Assembly: GCA_029204225.1 (NCBI GenBank)
Contig: CM055109.1
Span: 2,224,340-2,288,339 of the forward strand
DNA from: Diphasiastrum complanatum
Taxonomy: Eukaryota; Streptophyta; Lycopodiopsida; Lycopodiales; Lycopodiaceae
DNA length: 64,000 nucleotides
Direction of reading: 5' to 3'
In this document: positions 1 to 11,462 of the stretch, piece after piece
Position numbering within the stretch: position 1 is the stretch's first letter
Layout of the letters: each line of letters starts with the position of its first letter
Made by a program: the position numbers and the translations under genes
Notes under the pieces: generated by a model
What the model saw: only the letters and a program-made list of their open reading frames with translations
Told to the model about the DNA's origin: nothing
The model's database searches: none

Positions 1-850
1 TTCAGATATGATTGTTGGTCACTGCCTGCTATATCATTCTTAATATCCTCTAGAATGTAGACAAACACTGCTGACTTACGTTTAAGTTAATTCAGCATTA
101 AGATTGAACCTATGTGCGGAATAGATAAAACAAGGTGAATGATACATGAACAATAAGCATACAATAATTCAATTGAGATCAGACAATTTAGAATGATATG
201 TGCATAACAGCTACAACATCATCTATTGATCCTCTTGGTCTAAGCACTGTGTGACAGACCCACACAACGCATTGGTGTGAGAGAAGCGGTGTTCTCCCAC
301 GAACAGTGTCTCGCTTACTAGCGGACTTCTTGGATCCATGTGGATCCTGCTTACAAAGTTATCTCACTAGAGGACTTCCCTATTCTGTATTTTGTCTATC
401 TGTGTCTGTATATATCATTAGTGCATCTAGCAATTGTATATATTTAGAGTAATATCTTGATTAGATAGATTAAACAATCTAAGACTAATCATAGATTACA
501 AGAGCGGCGGATTAGACACGTCCTAACGCTCTTCTGCTGACGTCATCATATCATATCAGAGATTTATACTTTACAATACTTTTTTTATCTTCTCGGTCCT
601 TTTGAACATGAGGTGTCGAAAGTATTCGACCTTCGGGTGTCTTGAACATTTTCCTTTTGCGTCGTTTGACCTTCACCTATTGTTCGTGTTGTTCGCGAAC
701 ATTTCATTTTCGAGGTCTTCGAGATTTTTTTTTTTTCGAGATATTTGTCAGGTTGGGAGTCGAGAGCTAGCAGAGCTTTGGTAATAGAAACAGTTTGTTT
801 CTTCAGCTCCCTCTCAAAGCATGGTAGCTTTATGACTCCAAGACTGCTCC
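1..850 (-). repeat. Probable LTR of a decayed copia element, partial
   Basis: On the minus strand this stretch directly follows the end of a copia pol reading frame (stop near 854). It begins with a purine-rich tract (AGAGGGAGCTGAAG) of the kind found just before a 3' LTR. It contains an AT-rich, promoter-like part around 560-590 but no coding frame. I could not fix either LTR end and there is no second copy in the window, so the call rests on position relative to pol. Confidence 0.35.
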
Positions 851-853
851 TTT

Positions 854-2130
854 ATTTCTCGAACAAACCTTTGTCTAAGGCCTTTGTGAAGACGTCAGCA
901 AACTTCTGATTTTGCAGATGGACAATACATCCGCAATACACCTGACAAAGGATCCCATGTTTCATTCAAGGACGAAACACATTGCAATCAAGTACCACCA
1001 ACTTGATAGGGAATCTGATCGAAAAGAAGAAGCTGTAGATACCTCATTCTTTTTCATGGATTCCATCTCTTCATTCATGGCTTGGATCATTTGTCCTTCT
1101 CTGGACAATCAATTGCTTCTTCAAACGTTTGTGGTTCTCCACTGAATCCACAAAACTCTTCAGATGTAGAAGCTGAGCTACCTGGCATGAATCTTGTTGG
1201 CGCTCTTCGCTCTCTTGTTGATCTTCTAGGAGATCCTTCTGATACTGCAATGCTCTTGCTTTTATCTATTCTTCTAGGTCTGGAACCGTTTCGGTTTACA
1301 GGTGTAGTAGCAGTAGGCAGGCTTGTGATTCTTTCTTCATCTGATTCATCACGTGATTGAGGTGCGACTCGAATATCTTTGTTTGAGTGTTTGTCCTCTG
1401 GTCCCTCTGTCGTGGTTGGTAGATCATAATATTGTCTTTCAAGAACTTCATAATTGACAGGATCATTGTTGGCCATTGTTCTGGTCTCATTGAACTTGAC
1501 GTCGCTGACTATCTTTACTGTGTTTGTCTCTAGAACATAGATTATGTAGTATGTCGAATGATTGTCATATTCTACAAGATATCCTTGTTTTGCTTTCTCA
1601 TCGAGCTTCTTTCGAGGCTTGTCAAGAACATGTGTATATGCTGCACAGCCAAAGATTCGAATATGAGTCAGATTGAGGTTTCTACCCCACCATAGTTCAT
1701 GTTGTGTTGTGTAAATAACGCTAGATTTTCCTGTCATGTTCTGAATGTAGGCAGCTGTAGCTACTACTTCAGCCCACAACACTCTTGGAGCCTTCGAATA
1801 GGCCATCATGCACCTAGTGGCTTCCATGAGAGTCTTGTTCTTTCTTTCTGCAATACCATTGTGTTGCGGTGTATAGGATGTTGTCCTTTTGTGAATGGTT
1901 CCTCGATCAATGTAGAAATCAGAGAATTGGTTTGAGATGTATTCTCCACCCTGATCTATTCTGACCTGTTTCAGCTTGTTTCTTGTGCATTTTTCTGCCT
2001 AGCTCATATATTCTGTGAACTTGTCGAATGCATCTGACTTGTTGTGAATGAAGTAGACTCGGGCGAACTTACTGTAATCATCAATAAAGGTGATATAGAA
2101 CTTCGAGCCTCCTATTGAGATCATTACATG
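854..2130 (-). mobile_element. Ty1-copia pol remnant (integrase, RNase H tail), rearranged
   Basis: Read on the minus strand, the segment opens inside the integrase core (TFIDDYSKFARVYF near 2060-2090). It continues through VRIDQGGEYISNQFSDF and GIAERKNKTLMEATRCMM, then the integrase C-terminal and linker region down to about 1090. One in-frame TAG lies near 2000 and the frame shifts near 1085 (next block reads IQAMNEEMESMKKNE). The whole reverse transcriptase is missing. The extreme C-terminus (LQNQKFADVFTKALDKGLFE, then stop) follows at 918-854. The RNase H block that should lie between is present but inverted. This is a dead element, flanked on the low-coordinate side by its probable LTR. 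Confidence 0.85.
912..1010 (+). pseudogene. Inverted copia RNase H fragment
   Basis: The plus strand reads DNTSAIHLTKDPMFHSRTKH followed by IAIKYHQL, the RNase H segment that precedes the C-terminal end of copia polyproteins. It sits between minus-strand pieces of the same polyprotein, so a block of roughly 100 bp has been turned around in place. No start codon or gene structure is expected here. Confidence 0.75.
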
Positions 2131-2469
2131 GCACCTGATCATGAGCTACACCTACTCAACCATTTTGAGACCTTTATTTTGAGCAACTTATATGTAAGAT
2201 ATGATGTGCCAAAAATGTGCGAGTATTGATGAAACTTCAATATTTTCATATATGCCCCTCTAAATGAACCTGAGCCAAAAGCTCATGCATCCACAGAGCT
2301 GCCTGCTGTTGCTATTGCTTGTCTTCTTTGTTGGGCTTTTTGGAGTAAGCCTCCTGTTGCGCTAGAACCTCCTTTGGGACCTGAGAAGATTTAAGGCTCC
2401 CGCCAGATTCAGCATATTCAGCCCCTATATCGCTGGATAAGATATCAGGAGAAATACCGATCTTGGTGC

Positions 2470-3274
2470 TTATCGCCTTGCCTTTTTGCTTCTTCGTGGG
2501 AGGTGCATGTGAGGCAGGTTCTGCTGATACCTGTGGGGTGGCCTTTTTTTTGTGCTAAGATAGACTTCCTCTAGCTCTTTCAGTACAGCGGCCGTTCGTT
2601 GTCCCAGATGTTGTGCGACCAACATGTGTAAGAGATAGCCACACTTGGTAGGGGATTTCCTTGCTTTCAGGGCCACACATAATTTGTCGACGACTTTCTC
2701 TGCCCACTTGTAATTCTTGGTTGGATCATCCATGGTCAGAGTTAATGAAAATAGATCGCTTGGTGGGATGCGATCCATTTTGGTAACGTGTAGCGGCTGT
2801 CCGAAGCTTAGAATCCTTGATTAGCTTGATGAATATGCTGTCATTGGTCTGCGCATTGGTTTTGCCGTCTTCTTGTAGGAACTTTGTGAAATAATTGGAA
2901 TCATAACTGGTTCCTTTGTCGTGAATCGTCTCACCCAGATTTGAGAATCCTATGCGTTGTAAGCATTCTGGAGAGATGTCGATTACGTTGTAACTGCCAT
3001 CCTTGGAGGTGAGCTTGAAAGAATGGAACTCATCTGAATATGTTGAATAGGCCGCTCGGACCAGACTCTCACTCTGCTAATCAGTGAAATGGGTGAGATT
3101 AAAGCCAATGTTTGTTAAGAGATCTTGGGCCAGTATCAACACTGTAGGATAGTTCTTAATATACATCAATGATAAATCGTCCGAAAAGGGTTTCATGCAC
3201 ACCGCACAAAAGTGCGTTGAAAACAACTCTAGTGTTAAGGAGCTCATTGTGACGATCATGATTTTGGAATCCAA
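2470..3274 (-). pseudogene. Degenerate ORF of unknown family
   Basis: Minus-strand reading from 3274 gives a continuous protein-like sequence interrupted by one in-frame TAG near 3075 and one frame shift near 2790. Readable blocks include SLMYIKNYPTVLILAQDLL, LVRAAYSTYSDEFHSFKLTS, DGSYNVIDISPECLQRIGF and, after the shift, MDDPTKNYKWAEKVVDKLC. The last part (2470-2560) is rich in Lys, Arg and Pro. I do not recognise the family. Because it adjoins a broken copia element it may be a transposon gag-like or accessory protein, but no zinc knuckle or catalytic motif is visible. Confidence 0.4.
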
Positions 3275-3699
3275 AAGCTAGTCTTGGTTTTTCTATGTTG
3301 TAAACAAGTGATCGTTTACAATGTTAGATTTTAAAAATAATTGCTTACGTGATTACATAATGCACGTGCTTGAGAAATGTTGCCATCTATTTACATGTAT
3401 GATCAAGATTCAACAACTTGATAATTAACCAATAGAATTGCATTCTATCTTGACAAAACAATGAAATATGATTGGAGGCTCCAACCTGGCCCCTTCCTTG
3501 ACGATTTCTCATGTGTGAGAACACACTTAATATTTTTTTTTTTCTGGATATTGTAGATCTGATTGCTTCCACAAAATTTTGAGAGAATGAAATAGCCATA
3601 GTATCAAGGAATCAAATTATGTGAAGCTCACACTGCTTGAAGAAAAGAACATCATAGTGGACATCATGGGTCTTATGATGATGTGTGTTATATAGTCAT

Positions 3700-4140
3700 T
3701 GTTTCTTTCTTTGGTGAAAGTTATTAAAACACGCCCACATAATTGTCATGCAGGGGTAGAAATCAAACACTACTGTGAGAGCCTATATGTAGTTTTTTGC
3801 TACCATCATGTACCAACTAAAGGAAACTGTCATGATTCTAATGAATTTTTTTGGAAGTTAGAAAAAGATCATGAAAAGGAAATAGCAATTTGATAGGTGA
3901 CTCAAATGCTCAGATTTCCAACCAATAAATGTCAAATTGAAATGACCGAGTGAGCTACTATGGCTTCAAGAAAGGTTGAAGTTTGCAATAAAAAAAAAAA
4001 CTGATGATAACATCTTCCATAACAATAAGGGAAAGACAACTATTATCCCTATGTAGTTGCTTTGATTTGGTGGTACTAAATGGAATGAACAAATTCAAGT
4101 TTCAGAAGTATTCACCTAGAAAGCCTCGTATAAAAGATTG
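3700..4140 (+). mobile_element. LINE endonuclease-domain relic
   Basis: Short reading frames in succession resemble the exonuclease-endonuclease-phosphatase fold of plant LINEs. SLYVVFCYHHVPTKGN with a downstream acidic stretch is near 3780-3890, GDSNAQISNQ (compare the catalytic GDFNA motif) near 3895-3925, and LLSLCSCFDLVVLNGMNKF near 4030-4095. The frame changes between them, and 3-6 bp A-rich slippage tracts are present. No reverse transcriptase follows before 5 kb, so this is an isolated fragment. Recognition is by motif order only. Confidence 0.45.
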
Positions 4141-5803
4141 GCTTACATTTAACTTGGCTAATATACTGGTCATATATAACAAACACTTTTCAAAATAGGA
4201 GATATACACTCATATGCACCTACTCAACTTAATCAGTGATTTGCTTATGGTTCCAAAAGTTCTTAAAGAAAGAGGAGCATTACAAATAATTGTGTAATAA
4301 AAGTTTTTGTCAACAAAAAATGGTGTGAAAATGTGCAAACAATTCATCATAGTGATGAATATAATTTCTACCAAGATTGTCGTAGTAAAAGTGGAACATG
4401 AAGGAAACCTATCTAAAATCCAAGACATTTTGGAGGGCTTATTTAAAATGCTTGATTGAGCACTCAAAGTTTTCTTTTTGTAGGCTTGCCTTGGCTCCCA
4501 ATCAAGCACTCCTTGGCTTGATCCAATGCTCTCCTTGGCATTCACAATGCAACCACAACACTCAAAACTAAGAATGCTTCAAGAATCAAATAATTTCCAC
4601 TCTCCTAAAGCTAGATCTCTCCCACTGAGCTTGCCTGATTTTGTGACAGATCCACTTTCCTAGATCAAGATCTCACACTACTTGATCACCATGGGTGGGC
4701 TCATAACTTGTTGGATTATCAAGCATTCTACCATGGAAGATCCTTTGCAAACATACTAGGAAGGAACCACCTCTAGGTCAACATTCCAAAGAACTGGAGA
4801 GAACCAACAAACCTTAAACAAGTACAAAAAAAATGACATTAACAACTAGATAGAACTTAATTTTCTCTCAAACTCTCAAGGGTATGGTTTGCAATGGTAC
4901 ATAAAAATTCATTGAAACTAGAAGTGGCTTCTCATTTTAAGCTAGTTATTTGATCCATCCTTCAATCCTGGTCATCAAAAAGGTCAGTTGGTGCACTTGT
5001 AATGAAGATACGATGAAACCATGGAGTATAAATCACCATCAATAATGCAGGAGCAGACTTATTCACAAAGTGATCTAAAAGATGACGCGAGGACTTCATT
5101 GGCATACTCTATTTGAAGGCGCAAAAACATTTGTCACTTGTGCAAAGACATCGCGAAAATTGGAAGAATTGCAAAAAATGTCTTTTGCTTCGTATCTTAA
5201 ACTACAGCCAGGGTGGAGGTATATTATTATTAGTAGGATGAATTGCTGGTGAACATATAGATGTGTTGCTTCCCTTTGAGCAAATCGAAGTCCACACAAT
5301 AGACAGTCTTCTAAATCACGAAGGGACCGATAAATACCAAGGGGTGCAAAATACTTGGGAGCTATTTGTCCATAACCCACTTGATAAACATCATGATTCT
5401 ATCACTTATAAGCAAGATCCGCATAAAGCAAAGCATAGATTGCTTCTCTGCACTACCCATTGAAGAGTACCTTTTTGTCCTCTGAACTTTAGGTTGAATT
5501 CTTGACCTAATCAAACAATCAGAATCTCATTGCATAATGCAGTAGTCACCAGGACCTGAGAGTGATTGTTTTAGCTGCTTCAGAGATGAAGATGATCTTG
5601 TCCTTCACATGGTTTAAGTCCTAATTGCGTGAATTTCTCAAAAAACAATAACAGAAAATACAAGATCAATACACTTGATAGGACAAGATACTTATTGTAT
5701 GCAAGTGAGTTCAATTGTAGTCCACATTCAAATCTACAAAAAATTGTTGTATTAGGAAATAATCGAATCTCTGCATATTCGCAGCTACTGCATCATAATC
5801 CAA
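4140..5803. other. Gene-free stretch downstream of the permease gene
   Basis: I see no convincing coding sequence here. The part next to 5803 is likely 3' untranslated and downstream sequence of the minus-strand permease gene. A minus-strand open frame at 5096-5380 has no recognisable motif. Confidence 0.4.
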
Positions 5804-8474
5804 TCAAAGGTTGCTAAAGTCCAGGATCACCTGGCCAAGAATGACCGCCAGTGCACAAACTTCAATCCCTATTAAACTTGCCTTGCCACCCAGCATTTGT
5901 GCACCTGTAGCTGATTTATGATTATCAGAATCGCGACTATTTGTGGCTGCATTATCCAAACTCAAAGCCATTATTGGAGGGAAGATACCATAAAGTGTCG
6001 TCATACCATAAGCTCCCTGTCATTCGATGCAATTTTCAGAAAAGATTGGATCAGGCTTGAAGTGAGGTTACTGATGTTAATCTTTTAAAAATGTAGTCAA
6101 ATGCTGCCAATGGGTGTATATGAGCATCAATGGTCGAGGGTCTTGATGTGTAAGCAAGATATCTAGCATGCAATTTTAGAAGCAAAGTGAAAAATGTTCC
6201 TAAAAAATCAGGAAAAATATTGCAAAAATAGATCGACAAAAAATTGCAGAGAAATAATTTGTGCATGAGAAAAGAAATATTTAACAAAAGCTCTGAATGC
6301 TTTCTATGAGCAAACAAGACTGTTTTCTTACCGCAAAATCTGTTGCAGAGAAGAAGGCGTCTGGTATTCCATTAGCAGCAACTAGTGGAGGTACTAATAT
6401 CAAGAAAAAGGAAATCAAGTGTAGAGTTTTCTCATTCACAACAGGTGACATTGAGCTACCATAACCAATGCCAACAGTCTCTGCCATTTCACAGTTAGAC
6501 GAAATGCACAGCGTTTCTGTACGTTGTTCAGCCAAATTTTCTTCCAGTACAAAGGTTGCAGAATCCTGTTTTAGTGGCCTTTGAAAGGACACAGGTCTAG
6601 AAGAACTGGCATTAGAGTTCAAGAGACCACTGAGCTGCTCCAAATAAAACTCAAACAGTCCCAAGTAAGAACCAATGAAGGATGTTGCCAAAGCTAAGAG
6701 CGAGAACAGTTTAATAGCTAGCGCCGGTCCTGTGCCACCTAGCCTGGTGATAGTACAGAAAAGATTTCATTAGGGGTATCAGTCTAAAGCACAGCTGTTT
6801 AAAAAGAAACCTTGAATTCCAGAGAAATCGAGGTCTAACTAGGGTCTCAAGGCATTTATAATAATTAGGCTTCTTACTGCACATTAGAAATGCAATGAGA
6901 AAATTCATGATCACTTGATTATTTGAAACACATTGTTCAATAGCATGTAGAGTTGTGAACAAGCTTTATTTCATGTGCACGTAAAATGTATCCAACCACA
7001 ATACATACAGAGAGCTATCATAACCTCATCAACTTCATTATCTTGGTATTGAGGCCTCTCAATTACGTTAACAGACAACCAACCCCATTCATATATTCTC
7101 TCACCACAGATGACATTACCTCATGAAGGTTGCTATGGGATCTTCATTGTCAGAAACTGGAGCAATACAAAGAGCGACAGCATCCCAACTGAGAAACATT
7201 ACTACCGGCACTGCGCTTCCCACAACAATTGCTGTTTGTATCCGTTTCAAGTCTCCATCCAATGATCTACAGAGCACTGCAAGAGGCCTTTGCAATAATG
7301 TAGCATTGAGCAATTATGGTCCAAAACATCACACCCTAAATATCAACACAAGATATTCTCACTCAATTGAATGTTAGGATATCAAGGACCAAAGATGCAA
7401 TGTAGCAACCTGGAATGATGTCATGATAAACCAATGCAAGAAGGACTACAGGAATTGAGCCTGGAACCCTTTGCCAATCCATGTGATGTAGGTTTTCCCA
7501 GTCTCCAACAACAGCACCCTCAGCAACTATAAAAAGGAATAGACCTGTGAAAAGATGACATAGGATAAATCATGTGCCCATGTATGATATCTTTCATGTA
7601 TTCAACACTGAATGGAATATAAGATCAAATGCACTGTCCACTCCTCTGTACCAATCAATGCAGCTGTGAGCACCGTGTTCATATGTTGAGCATATTCTCT
7701 TCCTCCCAAATAAATGAAACCACCAAAACCAAAGGTGAATAGAATTCCAGCAATAGATGCTGGGAGATGGACCAAAATAGGAACTACTTCACCAGCTTTC
7801 GCTATATAAGCAATGAGGAGAGTATATGACAATAAAAGGTAGATCAATGCTGCTAGAAAGCCACCAACAGGGCCAAGGGTATAGTTTGCCATGGTACGAA
7901 GGGAAATCACTTCTGATGCTGTACAAAAACAGCTTCTTTTACAAAAAGTGTTCATAACATGAACATTTACTTCGGCTATGATAAGAGCTTCTGCTACCAA
8001 GAAGGACCAGGAAACCCCTAGAATCACAGCTGATGGAAAAAATCCCTGGAAGAAACCAATACTTTCGAATCAGCTTCCCACCATTTCTGACTTGATATAT
8101 TATATCAAGAAAACCACGAGGTTCAGAAGAGAATTAACTACAATATTATTCGTAAGGAGATTCCAGAGCTTTTCCCATCCATTTGAAGTCCAAACTTCTA
8201 CACACTTACAGCATCAGCAGTTTTTGCAGGTAGTGCAAGAATTCCAGCACCAACACTAGTCCCAATTACCAAAGCTATTGCTCCCAATACTCCCCCTTCT
8301 TTACCCAAGGTTGTCCTGTTAACAAACTTTTTCTCCGAGTCAGTCCTGATTTCTCCCTCTGAATCACCAACACTTCTCAAAGACTCTTGAATGTCAGTTT
8401 CACATTTTTGGTATCCAGGTATATCAGGAAATCTACGAGTCGCTTCACTCTCTGTAGCTACTCCGTTCATCCAC
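5804..8474 (-). CDS. Aromatic amino-acid permease, TyrP/Trp-Tyr family (spliced)
   Basis: Host gene on the minus strand. Exons inferred from frame and splice sites are 8474-8211 (or 8210), 8045-7652, 7544-7410, 7276-7119, 6743-6332 and 6016-5804 (stop TGA). All junctions keep frame, with GT donors and AG acceptors. The protein begins with an acidic soluble segment, then GGVLGAIALVIGTSVGAGIL and ALPAKTADA, the conserved first membrane helix of tryptophan/tyrosine permeases. Further hydrophobic helices include FLAALIYLLLSYTLLIAY, ILFTFGFGGFIYLGG, VVLLALVYHDIIP, AIVVGSAVPVVMFLSWDAVAL, LISFFLILVPPLVAANG and MTTLYGIFPPIMALSL. Exon 5 carries a polar insert before its last helix. The family imports Tyr/Trp by proton symport in bacteria. 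Plant homologues are probably organellar or plasma-membrane transporters, and the substrate here is inferred. The frame is open throughout, so I consider the gene intact. The true N-terminus probably lies upstream. Confidence 0.85.
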
Positions 8475-9693
8475 CTGAGCACAAAGTTGTTCTCTGAGAA
8501 AATCCAACAAATGGATTGTAGGGTCCACAAGTTCAGTGGTACCTTCACGATTTTGTTGCATTTTAAAAGGTAAGCGGGAAGATGCACAAAAGCAACTAAG
8601 TAACAATTACAAAATGGAAAATCATCCAAGAGCATCTACAAAACCACTAACAATTATGCACTTCTAATTGTGGCAATCTCTCCACTTGAGGTTATATAAA
8701 TGAATAGACAAAACACATTTTCAATTTTAACTGCTTTCTCCTTGGTTGCTCTCGTCTTTCTGCAAACACAAGCCTTTGCTATTCATCCACTATCCTAACC
8801 TTCCTTCCTTTTGACCTTCTGCCTCCCAAGAATCTCAAAATAATAGTACTGCCCTTTGGCTGCTCCTTCCACCCAGCCTTCCTCCAACAGATTCTGCATT
8901 TGCTTCCTTCACCCTTGGGAAAATCAGCAATAGTTGAGGAAGGTGGGGAGGTGTTGCAACGGATGCAAAAGGGGAGGTGCCATAAAGGGCAGGGAAGAAA
9001 GGTAAAATCGAGGGGAGGAGATGCGAGGCAAGTCCAACTAATGCAATTTAAAAGCCAGTCTTGTAAATAACCGAGAGAATCATATAGTTCATTGATGCAA
9101 GAACTGGCCATGTTGTTCAAGACTGAGTTTGACTTATTGCACTTTGCTTTGTAGATGTGTTTTGCTATGCACTCCTTTAACCTCATGATAAGAATCTGAA
9201 GTTATAAAGCTGGTGTTTGATAACGTGCAGCAAAAACAACGTAAATAGAAAAGATATACAAGAAAACCTCTAGGAATATCCAATGTCTTCAATTGGAAAC
9301 TTGGCTACTTCATTTAGACTTTTAGCAATGATCACAGCAATCTCACCCCTTTTCTTGGTTCAGTCCTCTCTCTCTTGAGAGAGCCTTGCAATCCAGATAA
9401 AACCAACCTCCTCTGACAAATCACGACTGCGAGCTTCAATGTCACTTATGTGACATGAATGTAAGTTATCCAATGCATGACATGCCTATTCCGGGCTAGA
9501 AAGTCAGTCCACCCTTAACCTTCAAAGTTCCACTTAAATGTTTGGCCCAGTCTTGCATATATATCAGCAACTACATGTAGTATTACGCGATCTAATTCGT
9601 GCTGCAGCATTCTTACTACATGTATGCCACTGCCATTGCATATCTTTTTGAAAGACGAAACTTCAAGATGCACTTGTAAATTATTTTACTCAC
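8475..9693 (-). other. Probable intron of the permease gene
   Basis: If the exon at 9694-9875 is real, this 1.2 kb is intronic. It contains an open frame at 9186-8779 (minus) whose composition changes abruptly and which has no known motif. It may be a cryptic exon but does not need to be one. Confidence 0.35.
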
Positions 9694-9875
9694 CTCAAGG
9701 CAATTTGCTCATCTTTAAGATTATTCTTTGCAGTTGATGTACATTCTCTTTCAAGCTCGCAATCACTTTCATCTTCATGCTTGCAAGGACATCTGTGGAA
9801 ACTTTTGTGCAAAGTCTTCTTTGTGTACTCATTTGGACATCTGATACACAAAACTCTTTTACCAAACAAATGAAT
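9694..9875 (-). CDS. Probable upstream exon of the permease gene, Cys/His-rich
   Basis: This minus-strand open segment has a good acceptor (AATATTGCAG, 9885-9876) and a near-consensus donor (AG followed by GTGAGTA, starting at 9693). It leaves a two-base overhang that joins in frame to the permease exon starting at 8474 (reading IALR then WMNGVATES). It encodes about 60 residues with CIRCPNEYTKK, HRCPCKHEDESDCELEREC and a polar tail. Such a Cys/His-rich stretch is not part of the core permease fold. It could be a metal-binding or processing region of the N-terminus, or a non-coding or alternative exon. A first exon with a start codon was not identified further upstream. Confidence 0.45.
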
Positions 9876-10557
9876 CTGCAATATTCGTGTTCACTGTATA
9901 AGATAGACCTCAAGAATTAGCTGTAGATGTTTCTCTTGTTTCATGCATTATGAATCATCAGAACAGTTAACTGTAGTTCGAAGAAAAGACCAGTAATACA
10001 GTAAGAATGGATAACTGACTGTCAGAGAAACATACATCTATACAAGTAACAGAGTGGTGAAACTAAGAGCTCAACAAGTTACATAAATGCAATGTCTCTA
10101 GCCCTTTCCATCACAAGATTTTCATAATCCGTAGGTTTTGGTTGGTGGAATTTTAAAAGAAACAAATTGAACGTGTTACATATTTTAACTCAGAGCAAGG
10201 TCAATTAACCATACAATGCTATTGACTAACTGTAACATGTCAAATTTAGAATATCCACATCGCAAATTGGTTTGCAGGGGTCAAGAGAGAGAGAGCGAAA
10301 GTACATTCTAGTGATTTTGCCCTGAGAGCTTTCATTCGAAAGCTTTTGATAGTGAATCTTTCACAGATTGTTGAATGCCAACCCGAAAAGCTGAAGTACT
10401 TGACAATTTCCAATTAACCAAACAGCAAGCTTGACTTCCCTGACCTAGATTGCCGGATACTTATGAAAGTTAGGAGAGCTCATAGCATTTGAGCTGCCTA
10501 ATTGGTGTTAGACACTGCAGCATTTAATAGACACAGATTCATCACACCTCATCATTC

Positions 10558-10640
10558 GTGTCAGGACTGGAGTAATACCAACCTCCCACCTAATTCAAAT
10601 GTTAGGACATGATTAAGCCTGTGAATCTGCCATAAAGAAA
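10558..10640 (+). repeat. Left copy of an 83-bp direct repeat (copia LTR border)
   Basis: The sequence starting GTCAGGACTGGAGTAATACC recurs with about 15 percent divergence at 11463-11545. In the right copy it lies just after the pol stop, so it should contain the pol-LTR border, with TGTTAGGA... (CGTTAGGA in the right copy) as a possible LTR start. The left copy has the same arrangement but precedes the pol remnant. Confidence 0.6.
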
Positions 10641-10699
10641 TCAGTTGTCTCATGTTCCTGGTCTTGGGAATAATCTCATTGGAGTAAGCAAGCTCAAAA

Positions 10700-11440
10700 T
10701 TTGAGATGGAGAATTTCAAGGATATTGAAAATTTTCTTGGAATTCATGTTGTTCATGAAAGAAAGAAGAGAATGATTCACATGAATAGAAAATGCTACTT
10801 GGAATGTATGCCACAGTTTGCACGTGGCCAGACATTGCATTTGCAGTAAGCTTCTTAAGCTGATTCATGGAAAGCACAAGCTAGCTTCACTGGACTACAG
10901 TCAAAGGCATTTTTAGACACATCAAAGGCACTATTGATTATGGTATTAATTTTGCTTCAGCAGAAATGACAAGCAACGACAGCAAAGTTTTGCAAGGATA
11001 TTGTGACTCAGATTTTGCAAGAGACATGGATAGTAGGAAGTCCACCTCGGGTTACTATTTCAGATTTAATGGTGGACTATTTCTTGGCAGAGCAGGAACG
11101 AAAGGGCTACTGCACTCTCAAGTACATAAGCAGAATATTTGGCTGCCAACGACACGATATGGTTGATGAGGCTCCTTATAGACATTGGGACAGGACAACC
11201 AGAACCTCTTAACCTCAAATTTGACAACTGCATTACCCCTACAAAGTTCTCTAAATTCCATGGAAAAACCAAGCATACCGTAAATCAGTTTCACTTCATC
11301 AAAGAATAGTGGAAGAAGGAAAATTTGAGTTGGAATGTTGTCTAACTAAATTGCAGATCACTAGGATTTTAACAAAACCTCTCTCAAGAGCAAGTTTTAA
11401 GTTCCATCAAGAACAAGGAATGTTAGACTTTTCGAATTAG
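10700..11440 (+). mobile_element. Ty1-copia reverse transcriptase/RNase H remnant
   Basis: The plus strand reads in shifting frames through typical copia C-terminal blocks. These are FKDIENFLGIHVVHERKKRM (end of RT), MYATVCTWPDIAFAVSFLS, GYCDSDFARDMDSRKSTSGY (RNase H with its catalytic Asp), KTKHTVNQFHFIKE and finally ITRILTKPLSRASFKFHQEQG before a stop near 11440. Frame shifts and stops make it non-functional. It lies upstream of the permease gene and is flanked by the direct repeats at 10.56 and 11.46 kb. Confidence 0.85.
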
Positions 11441-11462
11441 AATGAAGCCTGAGCAACAGGGT

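Noticed and set aside
5096-5380. 95-codon minus-strand frame, weakly like a LINE endonuclease segment
   Set aside because: No catalytic motif is recognisable, so the resemblance is not usable evidence.
8779-9186. 136-codon minus-strand frame upstream of the permease exon
   Set aside because: No family motif, and the exon at 9694-9875 already joins in frame to the permease without it; a cryptic or alternative exon remains possible.
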